64,000 nt of DNA from Azolla caroliniana (Eukaryota; Polypodiophyta). Location of the stretch: NCBI GenBank assembly GCA_043228905.1, contig JBHGNT010000018.1, positions 13,640,001 to 13,704,000 on the forward strand. Direction: 5' to 3'. The notes under the pieces were generated by a model. That model saw only the letters and a program-made list of their open reading frames with translations, did no database searches and had not been told where the DNA came from. Every line of letters begins with the position of its first letter. Within the stretch, counting starts at the first letter, position 1. The position numbers and the translations under genes were made by a program. Positions 54,701 through 64,000 of the stretch are shown piece after piece.

Positions 54701-57700
54701 GGGAGGGGCCGATTGTTCGGCTGAGTAAGAGCCAACAGTCAAAGACAAGGAGTAGCCGACTAGTCAAACTGAGAGCCAACAGTCGAAGACAAGGAGAGTC
54801 GATAGTAGATGATCCAAATCGAAGACAAGACCGACTAGTCGGGCCAACCGGATGGTCGACAACAAGGCCGACTAGACAGTCGACATAGGAGTCGGCTAGT
54901 CGAAACGAATAGTTGATCAGTTGGCTGATTAGTGACTGTTACTATTATTATTAGATAATAATAATAACAGACATATTTGTAGATAGCCCATACTGTGCTG
55001 AGTTTTAAATACCTCTAGGGCAAAACTTTAGTTGAGTAGAACAGAAAGTGTAGAACAGAACAAATCAGAGTAGAGTTTCTGTTGTTGTATAGTTTAGTGC
55101 TACAGAGAAGTGTGTAAGCGGCGCCATAGCTGTGACGCCAAGAGCCCTGCAAGGCTGATACACTCTATTTGAAGAGTGTTATAATCTGTTTTATCTTTGT
55201 ATATTCTCTAATACTGTGGACCTCTGTTCCCGTGGTTTTCCCCGTTTAGGGTTTCCACATAAAACTGTGTGCATTGCGTATTTGTCCATTTTGCTGTTTT
55301 CGCATTCTGCCTGTACATTTCAGCATATCTTCCTCACTGATTTACGATCCCATTTCAACAAATTGGTATCAGAGCAGAGGTGCAGAGATGGAAGGTGTGA
55401 GTGGCTTCCCAGGAATTATGGTCCTGAACTCACACAACTACGCAGACTGGAAGATCAAGGTGGAAGATCTTCTCATAGTCAAAGATTTGTACGAGCCCAT
55501 CGACAGAGACGAAATACCCACAAGGGTATTGGAGTCTGAATGGAAACTCCGCAACAAAAAGGTTGCGGCCACCATTAGACAGTGCGGCACATAGTTCAAG
55601 ACTGAACTAAGAAAGTGCTATGGGTGTCACAAAAGAAGTATGTGACAAAGGTCCTAGAAAGATTCAACATGTCAGAAGCAAAGACGGTCGGTTCGGCATT
55701 GCCAATAAACTGCAAGTTGAATGCTAAGCAATATCCGAAGAGCGAGAAAGAGAAGGCCGAGATGAGGAAAGTACCATATGCCTCGGCTGTCGGTAGTTTG
55801 ATGTATCCTTGGTCTTTACGGGACCAAACTTAGCATTTGTTGTGGGAACAGTAAGCTGATATAAGAGTAATCCAAGAAGAGAACACTGGGCAGCTGTTAA
55901 ATGGATATTCAAGTACTTAAAAGGCACCTCAAGAGAGTCGGAAAACCAATGCTCGAAGGATTTACCGATTCTGACATGTTAGGGGATGTAGACTCAGGTC
56001 GATACATGTCAGGATACGTGATGACCTATCCAGGGGGAGCAGTGTCGTGGGAGTCAAGACTGCGGAAGTCCGTGGCCTTGTCGACCACAAAGGCAGAGTA
56101 TATGGCTGCAGATATCACTTAGAAGACTTAATGAAATATCAATAGATAAGGAAAAAATGAGCTTATGGTTACAAAGATGTAGAATGGTTTATATAGCCAA
56201 TATCTACAGGTAGTTGGAAACACAACACAATCACTTAATTAGGTTCACACTATTCTAACTATGTTCACACCTGTAAACAATCAAGTATGTGATTGTGTGC
56301 AACAGAAATGAATGAGAGGTGTGTGTGTGTGTGTGTGTGTATGAGAAACGGAGAGAGAGTCGACTAAAGGTAGACACAGAAAACTACATTTCACAAGAAT
56401 GATAACCGACCAGTACACAAAGGAAAGGAGAAGGTGCTTATATGGTCACCTTCTCTCAACATTCTCTTACTACAACTACCTCTCGAGAAAGGGGGGAAAC
56501 CTTAACTACCTCATAACTATGTATCATACAAGTTAGATCTATGACACATTAGTTATTGTTGCATGGTAGTGGTGTGTTCACACACTTGTATATTCCTAAG
56601 GTGTGTTCACACACTAGGCAAAGATGAGTTTGATTGTCAACAACACCTAACTGTTACGTAACTAGGTTCACACTATTCTAAGTCTGTTCACACCCAACTG
56701 TTACTTTAACTAGGTTCACACTATTCGAACTATGTTCACACCAAAGCTTTCATAGGACACACTAAAGTGTAATAGATTTTAGATTTGAGAATAGGGGCAA
56801 GATATGAGGAGACTACCTTTCTTCCAATATGATCCTTCAAGTATGGTCAGACTTATGGCAGCTATACATAAGGTCGGTTGGATCACATTTAGATAGATCT
56901 TTGCCTTGAAGATGTTATATTATTGACACATGTTAAAGAAAATTCTAGCAGAGGGATTCGATCAGCTACGTTGACAAATGGACATAAACATGCCTCACAT
57001 CAAATAGGTTAGCTCTATTGTAGACAAACAAAGATTATTACATCCATACCACATTGCAATTGAGAGGACAGGGTAAGTGCTGATTCGAGCTTACTTCAAA
57101 GCATGCTACCCCATGTATTTCAATCTACACCATCTGATTACTACATTCTGGAAGTACCAATACGTTAGCTGCATTTCATCATTCCAAAGCAGTTCGCAAA
57201 TGCATTACCCTAGGCATTTTGAATTTACATAGATTTGGGAGCCGCTACACTCTCATGATCCTTGTACTACAAGGTTGAGTAAGAATCTCATACTTTGCTT
57301 TCATCATTCTTGCACCCTTCTATGGCACCACTTACAACAGCAGAAAGACATAATGATACACCTTTGAAAATGTGATATGAGACAATTCATCTAAATGGAT
57401 GATGTTGGCCTTTAATAGGCATTTAAAAATCATCTTTCTCGTCATACATATGTCTATACTCTAACATGAATCTGGTTAAATCTTAAGATCAGGCACATAC
57501 CTGCATGCATTGGGTAAGCAATTATGGTTGATAAATGAAGCTTGGGCATAGATAGCATAAGCCCTGACCTGTCGTTCACCAGATTCAGGCATCGCGGCAC
57601 TAAATCCAAAAGTATTCCTCTGATCTTTCGCAAGAAGCAAAGCCACAAAGTCAACAGACCAAGATGGCAAGTCAGGGCATTCCAACCGTGCCGCTCCGAC

Positions 57701-58213
57701 TAATTCCTCAATGAATGCATGTAAAACATGGACTCTCTCATCAACAATTCCTTCTCCTTCAAGGACGAGCAATTGGTCGAACGATTGAGGAGACACAATG
57801 GCAAGGTTATAAGCTGCAACAAGGAAACGGGCTTGGGTTTGCACATCAAAATCAAGAGACTTTAATGAGCCAAGTCGAGACAGGGCACCGCACACAAAAG
57901 GATTGTGGGTGGTTGTGGGTGCTGACATGGCACAAGAGGGGCTGCAGAAGAAGGAGGTGGCACAAGACGGGCATGGGGAGTATGAAGGAGTTGTTGTTGT
58001 TTGTGTGGATAATGAAGAAGATGATGAAGATGAGGGGCGGGCGCAGTGTGAACAAACAAGGGTAGAGGAGGTTGTAGCAGCGTCTAAGTAGATGAGGAGA
58101 GGGGTCTCTTGAAGCAAGACCTCACCTGCCTGAATGTGGTGGGAGGCCACCATACCTCGACCTCGTGAAGGCAGGTGGGAGAGCTTCAGCAGCAGCGACG
58201 CCGACCCCATCAT
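51798..58213 (-). CDS. MYND-SET methyltransferase, ASHR2-like (2 exons, 5.1-kb intron)
   Basis: Putative lysine methyltransferase of the SMYD/ASHR class, using S-adenosylmethionine; targets unknown. Exon 1 is 58213-57501, ending in AG/GTATGT. Exon 2 is 52353-51798, after TTTTCCCAG. They join within Arg238 to 422 aa. The SET start is GRGMVASHHIQAGEVLLQETPLL (18-40). A MYND-type finger lies at 54-108 (Cx2C, a Ser/Thr-rich loop of 23, Cx2C, x5, Cx3C, x8, H, x4, C). The SET core motif NHNCLPN is at 229-235, and CISYF with the catalytic-type Tyr270. The post-SET Cys triad CTCERC is at 292-297. An acidic/His region (about 303-352: DHDHDHD, then runs of Asp and Glu) and a Cys-containing tail follow. 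The sequence NACR/FDYMD matches the family across the splice. CCTCTG repeats precede the ATG. Confidence 0.92.
53460..54070. repeat. Degenerate tandem repeat in SET intron
   Basis: GGCTTCTCCTCCCAACC...GGATGTGCTTTTA occurs at 53471 and 53845. CCCTCCAAA..GTTTGTTTT followed by GGATGA.AGAGTTAA occurs at 53748 and 54015. Two diverged copies differ by an indel of about 107 bp. Confidence 0.7.
54158..54471 (-). mobile_element. 3' LTR of minus-strand copia in SET intron
   Basis: The inner end is exact: on the minus strand CTTCAGGGGGGTT (polypurine tract, 54484-54472) precedes TGTTACACGTGTATGC. Text such as AATATCAATAGATTAG, GTAGAATGGTTTATA and GGTTCACACTATTCTAA recurs at 56118-56271 and 56648-56770, the partner LTR. 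The outer end is approximate. Confidence 0.6.
54472..54677 (-). pseudogene. Copia RNase H end (minus strand)
   Basis: Reads RDISLTKVHYHYVREQFHVK, INLVYVPTHENIVDIFTKAV and KFEHFSQGIG, the standard end of copia RNase H. The upstream part was removed or cut by the insertion at 54678. Confidence 0.85.
54678..55360 (+). mobile_element. 5' LTR of plus-strand copia in SET intron
   Basis: TGTTAGGGATATGTCCCTCC...CCCATTTCAACA, 683 bp, ending three bases before a perfect PBS. It contains CCGACTAGTCG-type palindromes (54745-54905). It inserted into the minus-strand copia's RNase H. Confidence 0.85.
55364..55375 (+). other. Copia primer-binding site (initiator Met tRNA)
   Basis: TGGTATCAGAGC, perfect, three bases after the LTR. 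Confidence 0.95.
55388..56117 (+). pseudogene. Copia gag fused to Pol end (internally deleted)
   Basis: The gag start MEGVSGFPGIMVLNSHNYAD with WKIKVEDLLIVKDLY and WKLRNKKVAATIRQC stops at 55594. It is followed at once by the end of RT (WVSQKKYVTKVLERFNMSEA, PYASAVGSLMY) and RNase H (FTDSDMLGDVDSGRYMSGYV, SWESRLRKSVALSTTKAEY). About 3.5 kb of a normal element (knuckle, protease, integrase, most of RT) is missing, as is its 3' LTR. Confidence 0.88.
56118..56770 (-). mobile_element. Second LTR of the minus-strand copia, split
   Basis: Matches 54190-54471 in pieces on both sides of a solo LTR (56118-56271 and 56648-56770), in the same orientation. As the upstream LTR it would be the 5' LTR of the minus-strand copia. 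Confidence 0.6.
56272..56642 (-). mobile_element. Solo LTR with ACACC target duplication
   Basis: 371 bp from TGTAAACAATC to ...TTGATTGTCAACA, flanked by ACACC at 56267-56271 and 56643-56647. It is related to the LTR at 6724, hence the strand. It contains a (TG)n run at 56321-56341. Confidence 0.88.
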
Positions 58214-58217
58214 CGCT

Positions 58218-58327
58218 CTGCCTCTGCCTCTGCCTCTGCCTCTGCCTCTGCCTCTGCTATGTACTCCTACTACTTAAACCCTAGTTAACCCAATTCCTCC
58301 TCCTCCTCCTCCTCCTCCTCCTCCTCC
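58218..58327. repeat. (CCTCTG)n and (CTC)n repeats at the SET gene start
   Basis: Six CCTCTG hexamers directly upstream of the SET ATG (58218-58257) and a run of CTC triplets at 58290-58327, both in the presumed leader or promoter. Confidence 0.9.
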
Positions 58328-58560
58328 TATAGGTTATACATAATCATAACTAACTAATTAGAGACCATTCAAACATCTGCTGCACTAAATTAGTTAATGA
58401 CTCCCAATGATAATATGTACCTAAGAAGAGTCCACTACGCTCTCCTCTATCTTTCTTTGTCTTTCTGCCAAAGTCGGTAATTAGCTTACCTTAGTGGTAG
58501 GTTGTTGGATCTGACACCCAACTTTCACACCTCTCTGTCACTTCAATTTTACTTGCTCAA

Positions 58561-59075
58561 TAGCAATTGGCAATGAATCGAACCACATCTTAATGGCTTA
58601 AACAATTCAATCTGGTTCAAGCTTGAATGTTTGTAAATTGTTCAGTTTAAGGTTCTAATGGTTTCATTCAACTCAATTTGTTTTAGGTTTATAATGCTTT
58701 CTTAAATATTAAATTGTAACGATTTTTGAACATTTTCATATAAGGATAATGTGTGTGATTACATATAAGAGAAGGGGTGAAAAGCTCATAAAAGTGTTAG
58801 TGTTACAATTAAGTGCTTGTTAATGAAATAAATTATCTTCGAATTTTTGAGTGACAATCATTGAGCTGCCAATAGTTTGGTCGGGATCAAAACCGAAACC
58901 AAATCGCAAAAACCATGGTTTAATGGCTTAACGGTTTGTATATCTCTAGAACCATTTAGTTTGAGCTTGGAAATTCCTATAATGGTTCCTTAACAATGTT
59001 TGATTTGTAACCATTTGAGTTTGAGACTCCCAAACTCCATTGAACTAAATTGTATTGTTGTCGATTGCTACAACT
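58561..59075. repeat. MITE-like element, relative of 38926-39385
   Basis: Ends TAGCAATTGGCAA and TTGTCGATTGCTA form an inverted pair with two mismatches. The interior has AACCATGGTTTAATGGCTTAA and repeated GGTTCAAG/TTTGAG text as in the first copy. Confidence 0.45.
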
Positions 59076-59099
59076 GAGCTACATCCATATGGTGTCTCT

Positions 59100-59722
59100 A
59101 TCTCTCTCATGGTTATTGAACCGTAAACCCTAGGTCATGTTAATGTCTCTTGAATCCTTAATGTCTTAGGTTATGCTAATGTTTGTTGAATAATTAAATG
59201 TTAATTTATGTTAAATAGATGCATTAATCTCTCCTTAATCTTGTGGTAATGTATGTAGATTCTCTTTGATAATGTTTGTCAAATCCCACGTTGATCCATA
59301 CTTACAGTTAGAGATTATTTCTAACGGGGCATGAAATAAGGAAATAAATGATAAATAGATAAGAGAAAGAGAGGGAAAGAAGGGCGATGATCCAGTCAAC
59401 TCCCCTAAACGAAGGGATCGAGATGGACTCAAGCTTGATTGGTGTCCCATACCATTGCCATGGCATCGAGTCGTACTTGGTATTGGAGCGCTCGCTACAA
59501 GAGTTTGTTCACCACAAGATCACAATCTCGACGTAATTGAATTATGTGTCTAATGAGGGTAGTTAGGCCTCATATTTATAGCCAAACATAAGGCCCTCAT
59601 ACAACTTCATACTTGCCCATTATGGGTTGTCTCAATTCCTAGGATTAAAAGTAATCCTCCCTTCTTGATAGTATTCCTACGTACAACTTACCACGGGATA
59701 AATTATGGTCATGCCCATAACA
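59100..59722 (-). mobile_element. LTR-like sequence, minus orientation
   Basis: On the minus strand TTAGGGAGTAAG (purine-rich) precedes TGTTATGGGCATGACC, and TATAAATATGAGG follows near 59583. The left end is not defined. Confidence 0.4.
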
Positions 59723-59821
59723 CTTACTCCCTAAGTCAATGTTTGTTAAGTTTCTATGTTAATCCCTAGTGACCTTTGTCCTAGACCCCTTGAATGGATT
59801 CATTGGTTACCGAGATCATGA

Positions 59822-60880
59822 TTGTGCATGCACTTATCGTTCCTTCTTTGTCCCAACTCCGGACTGACCTGCAACGAGAAACAGTTCCGACAAATTGTCA
59901 GAACCCTAATCTATCTTACTATCACCTGTCCCAACATCGGCTATCTAGTCGGGATGATCAATAAATTTATGCAGAAGCTGACGGGTATGTTAACGACACG
60001 GTATAACCGAAAAGCTAGTCGGATATACAAATGTCGACCGGGCTGGTGATGTGTCGGATCGTTGGTCAACATACGGATTTATGTTCTCTCTTGGTAGCGC
60101 GGTTGTTGTGTGGAGTAGTAAGAAGCAACCGACAGTGGCTCTATTGAGAACTGAGGCTGAGTATCGGGGTGCTACCGTTGCCACCTATGAAGCCATTTGG
60201 CTTCGACGGCTGCTGCAAGACCTTCGGCTCGAAGTACCAACTCTGATCCTGATCTACTATGACAACATAAGTAGCATGCAACTGGCCAAGAACCCTGTGT
60301 TCCATGCTCAAACGAAGCACACAGAATTGCATTATCACTTTGTGTGCGAGCGGGTCCTCATAGGTGAAGTCAAACTTCGATATGTTCGGACGGATCGATA
60401 GGTTGCCGACATCTTCATCAAGGCACTCGGAATAGACAAGTTGCAACAGTTTTCGGAGATGCTTGGCTTACAACATCTCGACATGCCACACTTGAGGGGG
60501 AGAACCGGAACGGAAATTGGGAAATCAGGCAAAGGCGTTGAACAAGAAACCGTAGAGAAGGAAACCGAAACAAGGGGAGACAAGAAGAAAAAGGAAGTTG
60601 CACCGACTAAAGAAGTTAGCACATCCGAACAAGTCGGAACAAGTGGCGACGATAGCAAAGTCAAGAAGGACAGAGTTGACCAAGAGAAGAGGACCAAGTC
60701 CCAGACATGGTCTAATGTGGTGAAGGGCCTGAAGATTGAGGACATATTGGAGACAACCAATTCTTACAAGAGTTGGAACGAATTGGAGGCACCTGATTCG
60801 GAAGAGGTGTTCGATCAAAGGAGCCAAATCAACTTGAGGCCAAGTGAACAAGAAGGTAGCGTAAGTCAACAACGACACGG
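59822..60880 (+). pseudogene. Copia Pol 3' end with charged tail (plus strand)
   Basis: RT end (RQIVRTLIYLTITCPNIGYL), then RNase H: DRWSTYGFMFSLGSAVVVWS, KKQPTVALLRTEAEYRGATV, LQDLRLEVPTLILIYYDNIS and TKHTELHYHFVCERVLIGEV. After a stop the frame gives VADIFIKALGIDKLQQFSEM, LQHLDMPHLRGR (polypurine tract 60491-60502). A tail follows with ETETRGDKKKKEVAPTKE and TWSNVVKGLKIEDILETTNS, like that at 42153-42599. It is cut at 60880 by a gypsy LTR. Confidence 0.85.
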
Positions 60881-61613
60881 TGTCACGTTATTCCGCGTAT
60901 GCGTGCGAAGCTTGGCAGGACCACAGGGGCCTCAAACCAAGGAGCCTAAAAGAAGAAGAATGGGAGGGAGAATAATAATTGTAGAAATGATTATCATCAA
61001 CAACCAAAAGCAATAAACTGCGGGATAGCATTGGACACAACCGGTTGGGTTGGGAACAGAGTGACACAACGAGGAATTCCGACAACAAATAGAATTGATC
61101 AGATTACAACCGGCTCAACCGGGAGCTCAACTACGAGCTCAACGAACAACACACGCACCGAGTTACCACAAGGAGCCTCTAACGAGAGCACACGGGCTTC
61201 CTACGTGAGCAGAGGTGTCCGGCCGAGTAGAACGTCAACAGAGGATACGAAGATAGAGCGCGATTGTTCGATTCCCAGATCAACAACACTTCCTTCTCTC
61301 CCCAAAATGCGATACCTCACTAAATCCTCTCTCCCTCCTTTTATAGACCAAGGAGAGAGAGGATTGTTACATCAAGTAGTTAAACCGTCGCTTCAGACTG
61401 AGATTCTCCTCGATCTCCTCGCATCACTCTCATATCCCATTGAATCTGTGTGAACACTTAAAGTACATGTTAAATCCTAGTTCCTAGCGTCTATTAGTCC
61501 TATGTTATTTTCATGTGTCCACACCCGGAGGCTAAGTTTGTCTATATACGTGCAAGCGCCCGATCCTACGTGTTTGGCTTTATTTCTCCCCAAGGCCGGA
61601 TTTCGCCATGACA
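60881..61613 (-). mobile_element. 3' LTR of gypsy family A
   Basis: Plus strand TGTCACGTTATTCCGCGTAT...TTCGCCATGACA, 733 bp. A purine tract on the minus strand (GGTAGGGGTGGA, 61625-61614) precedes its TGTCATGGCG start. TATAAAAGGAGGGAG on the minus strand near 61340. It resembles 1901-2490 and 28589-29359 at its start and around the TATA box. Confidence 0.8.
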
Positions 61614-61619
61614 TCCACC

Positions 61620-62690
61620 CCTACCAAACCGCACATCCACCGGTATGTGCCGAAAGAAGAAAGTCGTGAAATCTGATTGCTCGTCACTCTTCATTCTCCG
61701 AACCATCGTCCCCCAATCGTTGACTCTCCCGTCTTCATTGGCTCCTTCCGGATCATTATGTTCACCCTCGCAATCCGAGTCTAGCTCATCCTCATGCCAC
61801 TTCTTGAAAACCTTGATCTGCTTTCCCGCGACCGGTACCGCTATCCGTGTTCCATCGAGCTCCGCAAGATGGTACATGGCATTGTCGTTTGCACTTGTCA
61901 CCACATAGGGCCCGAACATCTCCTCGCGAATTTCCGCATCACCTTATGTTGGTTGTCGAGGTTGCTGCCATAAACCAACACCTAGTCACCTTCCTCGATC
62001 TTCTTTGGTTTCAGCCGGTGTGTCCAGTCGAATCGGTCCTTGTTCTTCTCCCTGGCCACGTACAACTTCGCTTTCGCTCGTTCCACGTCCTCCGGTCTCT
62101 GCTCAAGATGGTGAATCCGCATGGCTAATAGCTCCTCCCGACTCATTTCGTCTGTCCAGCCGATCGCCACCCATGAAGAGATTGTCCATTCCATTGGCAT
62201 GATCGGCTTCTGCCCATACATGAGATCTACCGGCATAAACTCGATCATCAAACTGTGCGTAGTTCGGTCCGCCCACAATGCGTAAGGTAAGAACCTTGGT
62301 CAATTCCCGACTTGTCCCTCGTAGGCCCGTACTAATGCCTTCACAATTGGCCCGTGTTCGTGCTCCACCTTCCCGTTCGCCTCCAGATTGTACGCCGTCA
62401 TGAGAGAGAGTTTTAACCCTAACCGGCCGAACAACTCTTCAACTTCCTATGCGTCCAGCTCTCCCCGGTAGGCCACGATCTTCCCCACGTATCCGTATCG
62501 TCAAACCACCTCTTGGATTAGGAATCAACATACGGCCGCAGTCATTTTGTTCTGCAACACGACCCTCCACTTGGTTCGTCAGATCCTCTCGCGCAAGCAC
62601 TAGGTACCGCATTTGCCCCACTCGCACCGGCATTGTCACTAGATCCACCATCCATTTGAAGTGGATGGTCAACGGGTAGGTCGATGTTGT
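61620..62690 (-). pseudogene. Gypsy family A integrase (partial)
   Basis: Minus strand: MRYLVLAREDLTNQVEGRV (near 62600), GKIVAYRGELDA and a VEELFGRLGLKLSLMTAYNL-like core (62480-62400), NGKVEHEHGPIVKALVRAY, and ALWADRTTHSLMIEFMPVDL (about 62275). Then LMYGQKPIMPMEW, RFDWTHRLKPKKIEEGD, and after a frame change MFGPYVVTSANDNAMYHLAE with LDGTRIAVPVAGKQIKVFKK. Catalytic positions are partly altered. The upstream Pol is missing. Confidence 0.8.
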
Positions 62691-63240
62691 ATGTTTTAGG
62701 GTTAGGGTTAATGGTAATGATGATTGGTGATGGAGATGGTGTGTTTGATGAGGATGGGATTGATGGTGAGAGAGATGGCAAGCATTGAGAAGCATTGTGG
62801 GGTGGGGGGTCACGGGTGGTGCCTAGAATGGCTCCACCCCCCTCCTAAGGGGGTTCAACGTTAAGGGGGGGGGGGGGAGGGAGAGAGAGAGAGAGAGAGA
62901 GAAATGGTTATTGTCTTCATTCATTCCCCATAAGGGGTTAAATAGGTACAAAGGGGTAGATCCACAAGGGTGCAAGCCCCCTTGGCATTCACACCTAGTC
63001 ACTCACTCACACCTCTTTGTATCTACCACACTCACACTTACATTCACACTCATAATTGTATAAAATCACACATACATATCCACACATTACATCTTTCACC
63101 CTCACTTATCGCACTTATCAATCACCCGTACATCTCGTACGGTAACACAATATGGCACACTCGTGGGAGAGTGCCTTGCACGTCGATCCCACATGCCTTG
63201 ATCATAATCTTTCTTCGACAAGAATTTTCATCGGTCCTCT

Positions 63241-63462
63241 CAACGATCGACTCCCTCGATCGGAGCGCTTGACTCAAACATCGTTGTCGGTCAGCGAATC
63301 TTCATCGACGCGAACATTCTCGTTCTGTCGTTCACGAAGTTCGGTAACATCAACGATCGACTCCCTCGATTGGAGCGCTTGACTCGAACATCTCCATCGG
63401 TTAGCGAATCTTCATCGACACGAACATTCCCATTCTGTCGGTTCATGAACTTCGGTAACATC
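63241..63462. repeat. 110-bp tandem duplication
   Basis: CAACGATCGACTCCCTCGAT starts copies at 63241 and 63351. Both continue through GGAGCGCTTGACTC, TCAGCGAATCTTCATCGAC (one base changed in copy two) and TTCGGTAACATCA. Confidence 0.9.
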
Positions 63463-63571
63463 ATTTGGGTTGTCAAAAAAACGTCGTATGTATGTGTGTT
63501 CTTCTTTGTATCTTGTGAGTTGTGTGTGGATCGTGTCCATTTCTTTTAGGTTCATGAGTTTTTGAAATTCC

Positions 63572-63672
63572 GTAGGTGCCCTTTGATTTTTAAAATTCTA
63601 TCATGTACCCTTATGTTTTTAAAGTTATGCTTGATACCCCTTAAATGTTTTAAAATTTCATGGATGCCCTCA
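63572..63672. repeat. Degenerate 30-36-bp repeats
   Basis: Three to four units of the form (GG)TGCCC-TT-x-x-TTTTTAAAATT (63575, 63605, 63635, 63663), a pattern common in plant intergenic repeats. Confidence 0.6.
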
Positions 63673-64000
63673 TCTCCGTTTTTCCCTCTCTCTTTTTTCT
63701 GTTTGCTTTTGTCTCTCCCACTCGTGTTTGTCTGTCCATGCCTTTCTCTTCTTCCATGAATTCTTCTTTCTCTTCCTTCTCTGTTCATCAACGGCTACAT
63801 CTCCTTCCGCTTCTTCTTCTATGCATTTCCCTTCTCTCATCTTCTTATTTTCTGCATGTCTGCATCTTTCTTCTCTGCATTGTCTTTGTTTTGGTTGTTG
63901 TGGTTGGTCGTCTGTCCAGCCCATCTGGCCACTCTGGCCACTGTTCGGCTATTCTGGCCGCTTCGGCCGCTTGGCCGCTTGTCCGTCTCCATCTCCCGCT

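Larger units (their letters stand above)
62820..64000. other. Repeat-rich, gene-free right end
   Basis: Contains a poly-G/(GA)n tract (62865-62903), a 110-bp tandem repeat and a degenerate 30-36-bp repeat. No coding region supported. Confidence 0.6.

Noticed and set aside
57715-58065. Plus-strand open frame opposite SET exon 1
   Set aside because: Antisense shadow; the minus strand carries the MYND and SET motifs and splice sites.
58470-58520. tRNA-like text (CTTAGTGGTAGGTTGTTGG)
   Set aside because: Resembles box A, but no box B or cloverleaf pairing follows at the right distance.
62439-62813. His/Ser/Pro-rich minus-strand open frame as a gene
   Set aside because: Only its second half (MRYLVLAREDLTNQVEGRV) is meaningful, and that is gypsy integrase. 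The first part is simple-sequence noise beyond the element's broken end.

Overview
The window is nuclear DNA of a land plant. Four host genes are recognisable, all of plant type: a TGA-class bZIP transcription factor (11662-14987, +), a CASP-like membrane protein (18703-20611, +), a small DnaJ/J-domain protein with a probable plastid transit peptide (48225-48839, +), and an ASHR2-like MYND-SET methyltransferase (51798-58213, -). I rebuilt the spliced genes by hand from GT/AG sites and conserved reading frame. Some retroelements resemble families I associate with mosses, lycophytes and ferns (a fungal-type Tcn1/Sushi-like chromovirus, and a gypsy family with a gag and integrase typical of such genomes). 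A seed-free plant is therefore my guess, but it is not proven.

Most of the rest is decayed and nested transposable elements. 1-2500: 5' part of a gypsy element on the minus strand (gag, PBS, LTR; here 'family A'). 2500-5303: truncated chromovirus (RT, PR, CCHC, gag, 5' LTR), minus strand. 5380-7040: dead copia gag-protease fragment with PBS and LTR, minus. 7040-10400: gene-free. 10440-15050: bZIP gene. 15050-18550: gene-free. 18600-21000: CASP-like gene. 21000-23800: gene-free. 23820-25078: LINE fragment. 25080-36870: what looks like one very large, 5'-truncated Ty3/gypsy element of Tat/Ogre type on the plus strand: RT, RNase H, integrase, a retropepsin-like motif after integrase, a long spacer with palindromic repeats, a second coding region of unknown function, a polypurine tract and an LTR. 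It is interrupted by two solo LTRs (28589-29359 and 31133-31777). 36872-37505: end of another LTR element. 37540-38720: second LINE. 38930-47300: hAT-like remnants split by a copia element that is complete in structure but mutated (40834-46887, minus). 48225-58213: DnaJ and SET genes. The single 5.1-kb SET intron holds three nested copia insertions. 58560-64000: a MITE-like repeat, an LTR, a copia 3' end broken by a family-A gypsy 3' end, and simple or tandem repeats.

The most interesting signals are these. (1) The chromovirus has a 12-nt perfect complement between its predicted mRNA 5' end and its primer-binding site, the hallmark of tRNA-independent self-priming. (2) A retropepsin-like DTGAS domain is fused, after a coiled coil, behind the integrase of the giant gypsy element. 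(3) A tandem array of GTTCGAGGAG/CTCCTCGAAC hairpins and an unassigned coiled-coil/proline-rich ORF lie in the same element. (4) A copia family carries a conserved charged tail lying between two identical polypurine tracts. I found no convincing tRNA, rRNA or CRISPR array.
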